DNA of 13,756 bases from Solirubrobacteraceae bacterium (GTDB taxonomy: Bacteria; Actinomycetota; Thermoleophilia; Solirubrobacterales; Solirubrobacteraceae). The notes under the pieces are model-generated. The model worked only from the letters and a program-made list of their open reading frames with translations, ran no database searches and was not told the DNA's origin. This document shows positions 8,212-13,756 of this stretch, piece by piece. The translations under genes and the position numbers were made by a program. Location of the stretch: contig JAICUS010000101.1 in NCBI GenBank assembly GCA_025935735.1, forward strand, positions 1 through 13,756, read 5' to 3'. Position 1 is the stretch's first letter, and the number at the start of each line of letters is the position of its first letter.

Positions 8212-9012
8212 CTACCGAGCGTCGCCCGGCCGGCGCCGGAGCCGCGCCGCCCCGACCGCCAACACCAGCGGCGCGACGAAGACCAGCCCGACCGCGATCC
8301 GGCCGGGCGCGGCGCCGAGCGTGGCCAGCGGGACCGCGGCGGCGATCGCCACGCGCGGGTCGGTGGGGAGCGTGACCAGCGCGTAGAGCGCGACGAGCAC
8401 CGCCGCCACCGCCACGAGCGCCACCAGCAGCGGCGACTGGTCGTAGTGCGCCGGCCCGAACGTGGCCGCGAGCACGACGGGGACGGCGAGCCAGCCGAGC
8501 CGCCGCGGGTCGGGCGCCCGCCGGCGCGGCGCCAGCAGCAGCGTGGCGAAGCACGCCGCCGGGATGAGCGAGACGCCGAGCACGGCGGGCGCGCGGCCGG
8601 GGAAGTGGTCGAGCAGCGCCGGCAGCCGGGCCGCCGTCCACGCCAGCGCGGCCGCGCCGGCCGGCCGGTCGTATCCGACGAGCGCGAGCGCCAGCGCGAC
8701 GCCGAGCAGGGCCAGCGACGCCGGCGCGAGCAGCGGGTCGTGCATGCCCCGGACGATCTGGGCCAGCAGCGTGCTCAGGTCGAGCGTCATCAGCCACGCC
8801 GCGGCGAGGCACACGCCGTCCGCGAGCGCCCGCCGCGGGGCCGTGCGCGCCCGCAGGCCGGCGCGGACCAGGCCGGCGAGCTCGCGGGCGAACCGGCGGC
8901 GCGAGCCGCGGCTGACGTCCAGCACCGTCCCGATCATCTCGGCGCCGAGCCGCTCGCGCACGTCCGCCGGGTAGGCCAGCAGCGCCGCCCGGGCGGCGCG
9001 TGCCCGGCTCAT
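8212..9012 (-). CDS. Multi-pass membrane protein co-transcribed with a PadR regulator
   Basis: The 266-aa product starts at the ATG (9010-9012) that overlaps the PadR stop by 4 nt, so the two are translationally coupled. Residues about 1-50 are cytoplasmic and carry LAYPADVRERLGAEMIGTVLD, resembling the YP-x-R-x-R-x-G-x-E-M prefix seen on membrane proteins encoded next to PadR regulators. About seven hydrophobic segments follow, for example DGVCLAAAWLMTLDL, SLALLGVALALALVGY, VLGVSLIPAACFATLLLA, LLVALVAVAAVLVALYAL and IAVGLVFVAPLVLAVGAA. I do not recognise a transporter signature or catalytic motif. The likely role is an envelope or transport function repressed by PadR, by context only. Confidence 0.8.
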   Translation of the reverse strand: MSRARAARAALLAYPADVRERLGAEMIGTVLDVSRGSRRRFARELAGLVRAGLRARTAPRRALADGVCLAAAWLMTLDLSTLLAQIVRGMHDPLLAPASLALLGVALALALVGYDRPAGAAALAWTAARLPALLDHFPGRAPAVLGVSLIPAACFATLLLAPRRRAPDPRRLGWLAVPVVLAATFGPAHYDQSPLLVALVAVAAVLVALYALVTLPTDPRVAIAAAVPLATLGAAPGRIAVGLVFVAPLVLAVGAARLRRRPGDAR

Positions 9013-9320
9013 GCCGGCGCCGCCCGGAGCTTGCGCGAGACGGCCCGCGCGGCCCGCTCCAGGCGCCGCGTCTCGGCCGCGAGCTCGCTCCGGCCGGCCG
9101 GCGTCAGCGCGTAGTCGCGCCGCTCGCGCCCGCCCTCGACGTACGGCTCGCCGGCGACGACCAGGCCCTCGGCGATCGCGCGGTCCAGCAGCGCGTACAG
9201 CGTCCCGGTGGACGGGCGGACCCCGGACAGCGCCTCGGCGCGGCGCATGATCGCGTAGCCGTGCGCCGGGCCGTCGAGAAGCGTGGCCAGCGCGATGTAG
9301 CTCGGCATCCGGAACTCCAT
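9009..9320 (-). CDS. PadR-family transcriptional regulator
   Basis: From the ATG at 9318-9320 the product is 103 aa: a short PadR of the subfamily with one C-terminal helix. PSYIALATLLDGPAHGYAIMRRAEA is the first helix pair with the GPxHGYxI hallmark. GVRPSTGTLYALLDRAIAEGLV is the recognition helix, and GGRERRDYALTPAGRSEL is the wing. The C-terminal LERAARAVSRKLRAA helix serves dimerisation. A GTG at 9327-9329 (three codons longer) and an ATG at 9306-9308 are alternative starts, and no good Shine-Dalgarno sequence chooses between them. PadR proteins repress their own operon and release on ligand binding. The operon partner is the overlapping membrane protein, and a perfect palindrome lies 28 bp upstream of the start. 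Confidence 0.92.
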   Translation of the reverse strand: MEFRMPSYIALATLLDGPAHGYAIMRRAEALSGVRPSTGTLYALLDRAIAEGLVVAGEPYVEGGRERRDYALTPAGRSELAAETRRLERAARAVSRKLRAAPA

Positions 9321-9343
9321 GGCCGCCACGATACATCGGCGCC

Positions 9344-9364
9344 CGACATGTCGATACTCGACAT
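9344..9364. promoter_or_regulatory. Perfect palindromic operator, probable PadR auto-regulatory site
   Basis: ATGTCGA-TAC-TCGACAT (9348-9364) is a perfect 7+7 bp inverted repeat. An overlapping perfect 10-bp palindrome CGACATGTCG covers 9344-9353. PadR operators are commonly ATGT/ACAT inverted repeats, and the ATGT...ACAT ends match. The site sits just upstream of the padR start, in the 55-bp gap to the trmO-like gene. Confidence 0.7.
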
Positions 9365-9375
9365 ATGGGGAGGCT

Positions 9376-9771
9376 TCAGCGCTCGCCTCTGAGCGGCGGC
9401 TTGACGTCGACCACGGGGGTGCCGTCGAGCGCCTCGAGGTCGGCCACGCGCAGCCGCAGGCCGTCGGCCTCGAGCACCCGGACGCGGTGCAGGCCGATCG
9501 GGTTCGGGCGGTCCGACGAGCGCGTGGTGAACACGCCCTGCTGCGGCCGGTCGAGGTCGTCGCGGGGGTGAACGCGCAGGACGGACCGGTCCGCCCGGTC
9601 CAGCCAGGTCAGCACGAGCAGCTCGTCGCCGGCGCCGATGCCGTCGACCGCGTCCGCCACCGCGGCGTCGAACTCCAGCCAGGCCTCCGGCGCGCCCTCG
9701 TAGCCCTGCTTGGGCGCCGCCTCGCGCTCGGTCAGCGGCGAGCGGACCACCCCGACGCGCTCGAGCTCCAC
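9376..9771 (-). CDS. trmO: TrmO-type tRNA (t6A37) N6-methyltransferase family protein
   Basis: The 131-aa product is a single TrmO/YaeB beta-barrel domain. Signatures are RVGVVRSPLTEREAAPKQG at the N-terminus, LLVLTWLDRADRSVLRVHPR, the diagnostic GVFTTRSSDRPNPIGLHRVRV and LEALDGTPVVDVKPPL near the end. TrmO uses S-adenosylmethionine to methylate N6-threonylcarbamoyladenosine at position 37 of certain tRNAs in the cytoplasm. This is the short form, without the C-terminal extension of the E. coli protein, so the tRNA role is by homology. The start is a GTG (9769-9771) directly abutting the TAA of the upstream gene with zero spacing, which implies translational coupling. Confidence 0.88.
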   Translation of the reverse strand: MELERVGVVRSPLTEREAAPKQGYEGAPEAWLEFDAAVADAVDGIGAGDELLVLTWLDRADRSVLRVHPRDDLDRPQQGVFTTRSSDRPNPIGLHRVRVLEADGLRLRVADLEALDGTPVVDVKPPLRGER

Positions 9772-10644
9772 TTAGGCGATCACCGCCTCCTCGTAGGCCG
9801 GCCGGCTCGCGGTCCCGGGCTCGAAGAGCTGCCAGCTCTGCATCCAGCGGTGGGTGCGCTCGTACATCTCGCGCGTGTAGGGCTCGAACACGATCCGCTC
9901 GCCCGGGCCGAAGCGCCGCACGTCGACCCCCTTGACCAGGTCCTCGGGCAGCTCGCGCGCCCAGAAGTGCTTGTAGCGCTCGGGCTCGAGGTCGATCTCG
10001 CGCTGCGCGTGGCGCAGGGCGCGGAAGTAGCGCTCGAGGTCGTCCTGCGACGAGTCCTCGCCGACGAGGAAGCCCATGATGAACGTGGTGTCGACGAGCT
10101 TGCGGAAGCCCAGCTGCTCGAGGACGTAGTACTGCGCGCCGAACACGTTGGCCGCCGGGATGGTGCCGTTCTGCATCAGCCGCACGCGGTCGAACGGGCG
10201 CCCGACGAAGTCGAGCGCGATGTCCTCGCGGGCCAGGAAGGGCTCGAGCCCCTGGATGGCCGAGTAGTGGCTGCCCGAGTGATAGCCGACGCCCACCTTC
10301 ACGCCGGCGAGGTCCTCCGGGCGGCGGTACGGCGAGTCGGCGGCGACGAAGATCCCCGACTCGCAGATCGAGTACGCCTTGCCCCACATCTTCCCGTGGC
10401 GGCTCGCGGCCGCGGCGTTCACCGCCCAGTGGCAGGCGGCCGACACGTCGCAGCTGCGCCCCTGCTCCATGTCCTCGAACGCGCCGCTGGTCACCGGCCC
10501 CGGCGCCGCGTCGCCGGGCTGCACCGACGACGCGCCGGCGAACCCGCCGGGCTCGAACTCGTACTCCAACCCCTCGGCCGTGAAGAACCCCTCGTCCTCG
10601 GCGACCCACTCCTGCAGACGGACATGCGGCTGAATCCGGAACAT
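9772..10644 (-). CDS. NMT1/THI5-like substrate-binding-fold protein without signal peptide
   Basis: From the ATG at 10642-10644 the product is 290 aa. The start is fixed by a good Shine-Dalgarno GGAAGGAG (10656-10649) 4 nt upstream. The sequence matches the periplasmic-binding type II fold of NMT1/SsuA/TauA relatives: RLQEWVAEDEGFFTAEGLEYEF at the N-terminus, SPYRRPEDLAGVKVGVGYHSG and DLERYFRALRHAQREIDLEPE. The protein starts at MFRIQPHVRLQ with no signal peptide or lipobox, and no ABC permease or ATPase gene is nearby. It could be a cytoplasmic enzyme or sensor, as THI5 and dihydroxyphthalate decarboxylase-like proteins of this fold are. The Cys-rich RSCDVSAACHW segment may be an active or ligand site, but no catalysis can be named. 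Its stop abuts the trmO-like start. Confidence 0.82.
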   Translation of the reverse strand: MFRIQPHVRLQEWVAEDEGFFTAEGLEYEFEPGGFAGASSVQPGDAAPGPVTSGAFEDMEQGRSCDVSAACHWAVNAAAASRHGKMWGKAYSICESGIFVAADSPYRRPEDLAGVKVGVGYHSGSHYSAIQGLEPFLAREDIALDFVGRPFDRVRLMQNGTIPAANVFGAQYYVLEQLGFRKLVDTTFIMGFLVGEDSSQDDLERYFRALRHAQREIDLEPERYKHFWARELPEDLVKGVDVRRFGPGERIVFEPYTREMYERTHRWMQSWQLFEPGTASRPAYEEAVIA

Positions 10645-10732
10645 CTCACTCCTTCCCACGCGGTCGCTCCAGTGTGTCATCCGGCCGCCATGGGCGCGCG
10701 CCCGAATCGGGTCCCCGGGGTACTCGCGCACC
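10645..10732. other. Divergent intergenic gap of 88 bp
   Basis: Besides the Shine-Dalgarno of the minus-strand gene it holds a small inverted repeat CCCGA-A-TCGGG around 10701-10711 and a CCCCGGGG palindrome. No promoter hexamers close to consensus are visible on either strand. Confidence 0.4.
10649..10656 (-). promoter_or_regulatory. Shine-Dalgarno deciding the start of the NMT1-like gene
   Basis: Read on the minus strand, GGAAGGAG is followed by TGAG and then ATG. It rules out the longer open frame that continues upstream to 10962 and would otherwise add about 106 residues of non-conserved sequence. Confidence 0.75.
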
Positions 10733-11143
10733 ATGGAGCGCCTGCGTCCCCCGCCGATCAGCGCGGGACCTCGAGCGACTTTGCGCTGGGTGCGGCGGGT
10801 GGAGATCGCCGGCGGGATCGCGTCGATCGTCGCCGGCGCGGCGCTGTGGGACAGCGGCTGGGTGCACTGGCTGCTGCTCGGCGTCGGCCTGTTCGGCCTG
10901 TCGCCCTGGCCGGGCGCGGCGGCGATCCTGCGCCGCGCGGAGCGGCACCCGGAGGTCCTCAACCACGACCCGGAGCGCGGCCGCGCCCGCGTGCGCCGGA
11001 CCGCGCCGGTGCTGGTGTCGGTGTGCGCGCTGGCCGGCGCGGGCGTCGGCTATCTCGTCGACGGCTGGCCGGCCGCGCTGTTCATGGGCGGCCTGATGGC
11101 CGCCAGCGGCGGGCTCGGCGCCCTGCTGGCCCTGCGCCGCTGA
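10733..11143 (+). CDS. Small hypothetical four-helix membrane protein
   Basis: The 136-aa product has four hydrophobic stretches: VEIAGGIASIVAGAALW (about 23-39), WVHWLLLGVGLFGLSPWPGAA (43-63), PVLVSVCALAGAGVGYLVDG (91-110) and ALFMGGLMAASGGLGALLAL (115-134). A charged cytoplasmic loop of about 22 residues (LRRAERHPEVLNHDPERGRARVRRT) sits between helices 2 and 3. I do not recognise a family. It diverges from the NMT1-like gene across 88 bp and converges on the LysE gene with a 2-bp gap. No clear ribosome binding site precedes the ATG. Confidence 0.65.
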   Translation: MERLRPPPISAGPRATLRWVRRVEIAGGIASIVAGAALWDSGWVHWLLLGVGLFGLSPWPGAAAILRRAERHPEVLNHDPERGRARVRRTAPVLVSVCALAGAGVGYLVDGWPAALFMGGLMAASGGLGALLALRR

Positions 11144-11145
11144 CC

Positions 11146-11778
11146 TCAGGCGTGGGCTCCGGTGACCGCGAGCCCGGTGGCGGCCACCAGCGCCGCGGCC
11201 AGCGCCAGGTTGACCGCACGGCTGCGCCGCGGGTCGCGCAGCAGCGGCGCGAGCGAGATCCCGGCGCCGAGCCAGACGACGTGGATGAGCACGACGATCG
11301 CGCTCAGCAGCGCGAACTTCGCGCCGGCGTCGGCGAGCGGCGCCGAGGCGAGCGTGGCGCTGGCGAACACCGCGGCGATCGCCACCCACGCCTTCGGGTT
11401 GGCCACGCCGAGCAGCGCGCCGGCCGCGAGCGAGGGCGCCGCCGCGCCCGCGCTGGGCGCGCCGAGGGGCGGCGCCGTGGCGATGTGGTAGGCCAGCCAG
11501 AGGATGTAGGCGGCGGAGACGAGCACCAGCGCCGTGCTCAGCGCGGGCACGGCGAGCAGCGCGGCGGTGATCCCGGCGGCCACGGCCGCCAGCACGACCA
11601 GCGTGCCGAGCACCAGCCCGGCGAGGTAGGGCAGGCAGACGCGCGCGCCGTAGGCCGAGCCCGCGGCCACGAGGCTGAGCGTCGTCGGCCCGGGGCTGCC
11701 CATGATCGCCAGCGCGCTCGCCACCAGCGCGCCCGCCGCGCCCCACGGGATCGCGGCGGCGATGTACGGTTGAGCCAT
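11146..11778 (-). CDS. LysE/RhtB-family amino-acid exporter
   Basis: The 210-aa product has the family's length and six hydrophobic segments. The hallmark after helix 1 is MGSPGPTTLSLVAAGSAYGAR, the PGP-x-T motif, and LLGVANPKAWVAIAAVFASA carries the conserved NPKA motif of helix 4. These transporters export basic or small neutral amino acids across the cytoplasmic membrane using proton motive force; the exact substrate is not readable. The ATG (11776-11778) shares two bases with the start codon of the divergent AraC-type gene, so its promoter must lie within that gene or its mRNA must be leaderless. A LysE transporter paired with a cupin-AraC regulator is a recurring arrangement, suggesting that the neighbour controls it. 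Confidence 0.93.
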   Translation of the reverse strand: MAQPYIAAAIPWGAAGALVASALAIMGSPGPTTLSLVAAGSAYGARVCLPYLAGLVLGTLVVLAAVAAGITAALLAVPALSTALVLVSAAYILWLAYHIATAPPLGAPSAGAAAPSLAAGALLGVANPKAWVAIAAVFASATLASAPLADAGAKFALLSAIVVLIHVVWLGAGISLAPLLRDPRRSRAVNLALAAALVAATGLAVTGAHA

Positions 11779-12643
11779 GCCGCAGATCCTCGGCGGCGTC
11801 GACCCCGCCGGTCTTGAACGATCCTGCGAGTCGATCCGCCTCGGCGCGTGTGCGCCGGGGCTGGAGCGCGCGGACGTGCAACTGCGCCGCTCCGCCTACG
11901 CGCCGCACCGCCACGACACCTACGCGGTGGGGATCACCACCGCCGGCGTGCAGCGCTTCCGCTACCGCGGCGAGCGGCGGATCTGCCTGGCCGGGCAGCT
12001 GCACGTCCTGCACCCCGACGAGCTGCACGACGGCGGCGCGGCCACCGACGACGGCTTCGCCTACCGCATCCTCTACGTCGCGCCCGAGCTGATCCGCGCG
12101 GCGCTGGACGGCGGCGCGCTGCCGTTCGTTCCCGAGCCGGTCCACGACCTCACGCCCGCCACCCGGCCGCTCGCCGAGGCGCTGGCCGAGCTCGACGAGC
12201 CGCTCGGCGAGCTGGCGGCGGCGACCGTCGTCACCGCCGTGGCCGACGCGCTGAGCGCGCTCGGCGAGCGGCGCCCGCCCCGCCGGCAGGCCCTGGACGC
12301 CGCCGCGCTCGAGCGGGTGCGCGAGCATCTGGCCGCGCACGCGAGCGAGCCGGCGCCGGCGGCGGAGCTCGAGCGGATCGCCGGCGCGGACCGCTTCAGC
12401 ATCGCCCGCGAGTTCCGCCGCGCGTACGGCACGAGCCCGGACCGCTACCGCACCCTGCGCCGGCTCGCGCTCGCCCGCGCGGCGATCGACGCGGGGGAGC
12501 CGCTGGCCCGCGCGGCCGCCGACGCCGGCTTCGCCGACCAGAGCCACCTCACGCGCCAGTTCAAGCGCGCCTACGGGCTCACGCCGGCGCGCTGGGCGGC
12601 GCTGACCGCAGCAGGAACGACGCGCACACCGCGCCGTCGCTGA
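11777..12643 (+). CDS. AraC-family transcriptional regulator with N-terminal cupin domain
   Basis: The 288-aa product has an N-terminal cupin-like ligand domain (about 35-130) with APHRHDTYAVGITTAGVQRFRYRGE and a PDELHDG segment supplying His ligands. Two C-terminal helix-turn-helices follow at about 195-280. The first reads LERIAGADRFSIAREFRRAYGTSPDRYRTLRRLALARA; the second reads AAADAGFADQSHLTRQFKRAYGLTPARWA, the standard AraC signature. It probably senses an amino acid or analogue and activates the divergent LysE exporter. Its ATG overlaps the LysE ATG on a single CATG (11776-11779). Its 3' end overlaps the convergent thioesterase gene by 65 bp, within the non-conserved basic tail TPRRR. 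Confidence 0.93.
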   Translation: MPQILGGVDPAGLERSCESIRLGACAPGLERADVQLRRSAYAPHRHDTYAVGITTAGVQRFRYRGERRICLAGQLHVLHPDELHDGGAATDDGFAYRILYVAPELIRAALDGGALPFVPEPVHDLTPATRPLAEALAELDEPLGELAAATVVTAVADALSALGERRPPRRQALDAAALERVREHLAAHASEPAPAAELERIAGADRFSIAREFRRAYGTSPDRYRTLRRLALARAAIDAGEPLARAAADAGFADQSHLTRQFKRAYGLTPARWAALTAAGTTRTPRRR

Positions 12644-13289
12644 CCAGCCAGCGGCGGTCGCCGTCGGCCAGCAGCGCCGCCTCCCCCGCGCCGCACGGAG
12701 CGCGGTGCTCGACCTCGGCGTAGAGCGTCTCCGGGTCGGCGAGCTCCTCCTCGAGCGCCTGCCAGTAGGCCGCGTTGTTGACGTGCCCGCCGACGTCGAG
12801 GTCGGCGCGCCGCCAGACCCACGGCCGCGAGGCCGCCGCTGCGGGCGGCGCCGGGTGGGTGAGCCCCGTCCGCACGCGGCGGTCGCCGGCCGACTCGCCG
12901 TACACGCTCGCCAGCGCGTCGATCCGCGCCGGGCGCAGCGTCGTCGCATCGATGGCCACCCACAGGGCGACCGCCTCCACCCGCGCGCCGTCCGCGCCGG
13001 TGAGGCTCGTGCGCCGCTCCGCCCAGCGCGCGCCGAGCGCGCTGCACGCGGTGGTGAGCTCCACGTGCTCCCCGAGCCGCGGGAAGCGCTCGACCGCCAG
13101 CGCGCCCCGCCGCACGACCCACAGCACGACGCCGTCTAACCCGGCGTCGACCACGTCGGCGTGCGCGACGGCCTGCAGCCAGTCGACGAGCGCGTCCAGC
13201 CGCGCGCGCCCGCTGACCGCCGTGTCGCCCGGCCCCACGAGCCGGCGCTCGGCATACGCGCGGCCGGCCTGCGGGAACGGAGGGATCAC
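12579..13289 (-). CDS. Acyl-ACP thioesterase (FatA/FatB-like, double hotdog)
   Basis: From a GTG at 13287-13289 the product is 236 aa, the size of bacterial FatA/B-like enzymes. The first hotdog begins with PFPQAGRAYAERRLV and has ARLDALVDWLQAVAHADVVDAGLD. The second holds RADLDVGGHVNNAAYWQALEEEL, the D-x-x-HVNN-x-x-Y active-site helix, and VEHRAPCG with the possible catalytic Cys. The enzyme releases fatty acids from acyl carrier protein in the cytoplasm. The position equal to the plant catalytic Asn in LDVNQH is Gly here, and the His and Asp are kept. The frame stays open upstream into the GH16 gene, but the start is placed at the GTG because sequence conservation begins there and the GH16 stop lies before it. 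It converges on and overlaps the AraC gene. No Shine-Dalgarno is seen. Confidence 0.85.
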   Translation of the reverse strand: MIPPFPQAGRAYAERRLVGPGDTAVSGRARLDALVDWLQAVAHADVVDAGLDGVVLWVVRRGALAVERFPRLGEHVELTTACSALGARWAERRTSLTGADGARVEAVALWVAIDATTLRPARIDALASVYGESAGDRRVRTGLTHPAPPAAAASRPWVWRRADLDVGGHVNNAAYWQALEEELADPETLYAEVEHRAPCGAGEAALLADGDRRWLVSDGAVCASFLLRSAPPSAPA

Positions 13290-13306
13290 CGCGGCATGTC
13301 TAGCAC

Positions 13307-13756
13307 TCAGCGCGGGCGGTACTCGATCTCGTCGATCGCGGTGGCGCGGGCGTCCACCGGCGGGGTCCCGGCGAGCCAGGCCCGGAAACCAGGTGTTGGC
13401 GTACAGGTTCATGGGCGCCTTCGGCACCCCCCTCGTCCACGTGCGCAGCGGCGCGCCGTCGACCGAGAACGTCACCCGGTTCGCCGCCCAGGCGATGGCG
13501 TAGTCGTGGAAGCCGGCGGTGGCGTCGAAGCCGAGCGCGCGGCGCTCCGTGCGCGTCTCCCGCCCGCCGGCGTACGTCGTGAACATGACCGTGCCGGACG
13601 CGTCGTCGAGGATCTCGATGTCGATCTCGCCCGCCAGGTCGGGCGGCGAGGAGGCGGCGCGTGTCACTCGGATCGGGCCACGCGCCGGCGCCCGCGAGGC
13701 TTGGGGGCGTCGCCTGCGACATTCGTCTGCGCCGCCAGCCGCACCGCGACGGCCAC
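13307..13756 (-). pseudogene. Glycoside hydrolase family 16 C-terminal half, frameshifted and cut by the window edge
   Basis: The minus-strand frame reading DLAGEIDIEILDD carries the GH16 catalytic ExDxE motif (nucleophile and acid Glu). GFDATAGFHDYAIAWAANRVTFSVDG and PMNLYANTWFP follow, all standard GH16 beta-sandwich landmarks. The expected ending, WLAGTPPVDARATAIDEIEYRPR and a TGA at 13307-13309, lies one base out of frame. A single extra base in the CCC run at 13381-13383 would explain it, since its removal reads WFPAWLAG, a typical GH16 match. Upstream of about 13700 the same frame turns non-GH16-like, while another frame reads VAVAVRLAAQTNVAGDA, hinting at a second shift. The N-terminus is outside the window. 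It may be a real pseudogene or a sequencing error. The family hydrolyses beta-1,3/1,4-glucans or related polymers outside the cell. Confidence 0.75.

Noticed and set aside
5972..8812. Very long minus-strand open frame opposite the GH9 gene
   Set aside because: Its translation is low-complexity Arg/Ala/Gly/Val with no domain. It is the typical mirror of a high-GC gene with G/C third positions, and the plus strand encodes a clear GH9.
10645..10962. N-terminal extension of the NMT1-like protein
   Set aside because: The extra 106 residues are not family-like and overlap the divergent membrane-protein gene; a strong SD fits the ATG at 10642-10644.
10646..12949. Long minus-strand frame across the LysE and AraC region
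   Set aside because: It shows no motifs and conflicts with LysE, AraC-type and thioesterase genes that have clear family signatures.
12579..13667. A single 362-codon open frame that would fuse GH16 to the thioesterase
   Set aside because: The GH16 C-terminus continues in another frame to its own TGA at 13307-13309, and the residues between (RRDPAGGRPRHRDRR) match neither family. The fusion is best explained by a one-base shift.

Overview
The window is very GC-rich double-stranded bacterial DNA. Nearly every gene ends in G/C-rich codons, GTG starts are frequent, and genes are tightly packed with ATGA overlaps and almost no spacers. This and the gene content (ECF sigma with a beta-propeller partner, PPOX/F420-type flavin/deazaflavin protein, actinobacterial-style GH9 and GH16, FatA-like thioesterase, PadR with a membrane partner) suggest a soil actinobacterium, possibly of the Thermoleophilia/Solirubrobacterales type. 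That placement is inference from style, not from a marker gene.

Layout. (1) 1-2171, plus strand: the 3' end of an M14 zinc carboxypeptidase/murein-peptide amidase-like gene, then an ECF sigma factor and a membrane-anchored WD40-like beta-propeller protein overlapping it by 4 nt, which is the likely anti-sigma/sensor. (2) 2188-4478, minus strand: a compact unit reading marR-type regulator, then a membrane GGDEF-EAL protein, then a PPOX-class oxidoreductase. (3) 4538-5962, plus strand: a DHA2-type drug exporter divergent from the MarR gene. The 59-bp gap holds a consensus-like promoter with an inverted-repeat operator in its spacer and probably gives a leaderless exporter mRNA. (4) 5975-7924: a secreted GH9 glycoside hydrolase preceded by a small perfect hairpin that buries its Shine-Dalgarno sequence. 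(5) 7925-8211: non-coding, with several hairpins. (6) 8212-9320, minus strand: PadR regulator plus a 4-nt-overlapping multi-pass membrane protein, with a perfect 17-bp palindrome upstream. (7) 9376-10644, minus strand: a signal-less NMT1/THI5-like binding-fold protein whose stop codon abuts the start of a TrmO-type tRNA methyltransferase. (8) 10733-11143: a small membrane protein. (9) 11146-12643: LysE-family exporter and AraC-family regulator, divergent, with start codons that overlap on one CATG. (10) 12579-13756, minus strand: acyl-ACP thioesterase and, upstream, the C-terminal half of a frameshifted GH16 hydrolase cut by the window edge.

The region is a mosaic of small regulator-target pairs (sigma/anti-sigma, MarR/exporter, PadR/membrane protein, AraC/LysE) interspersed with secreted carbohydrate-active enzymes. 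I see no RNA genes with recognisable structure, no insertion sequences, no CRISPR array and no phage genes. No wholly new multi-gene system stands out. The most interesting signals are regulatory: the SD-burying hairpin before GH9, the MarR operator within a leaderless promoter, a (G3T) quadruplex motif inside marR, the PadR palindrome and the hairpin cluster after GH9.
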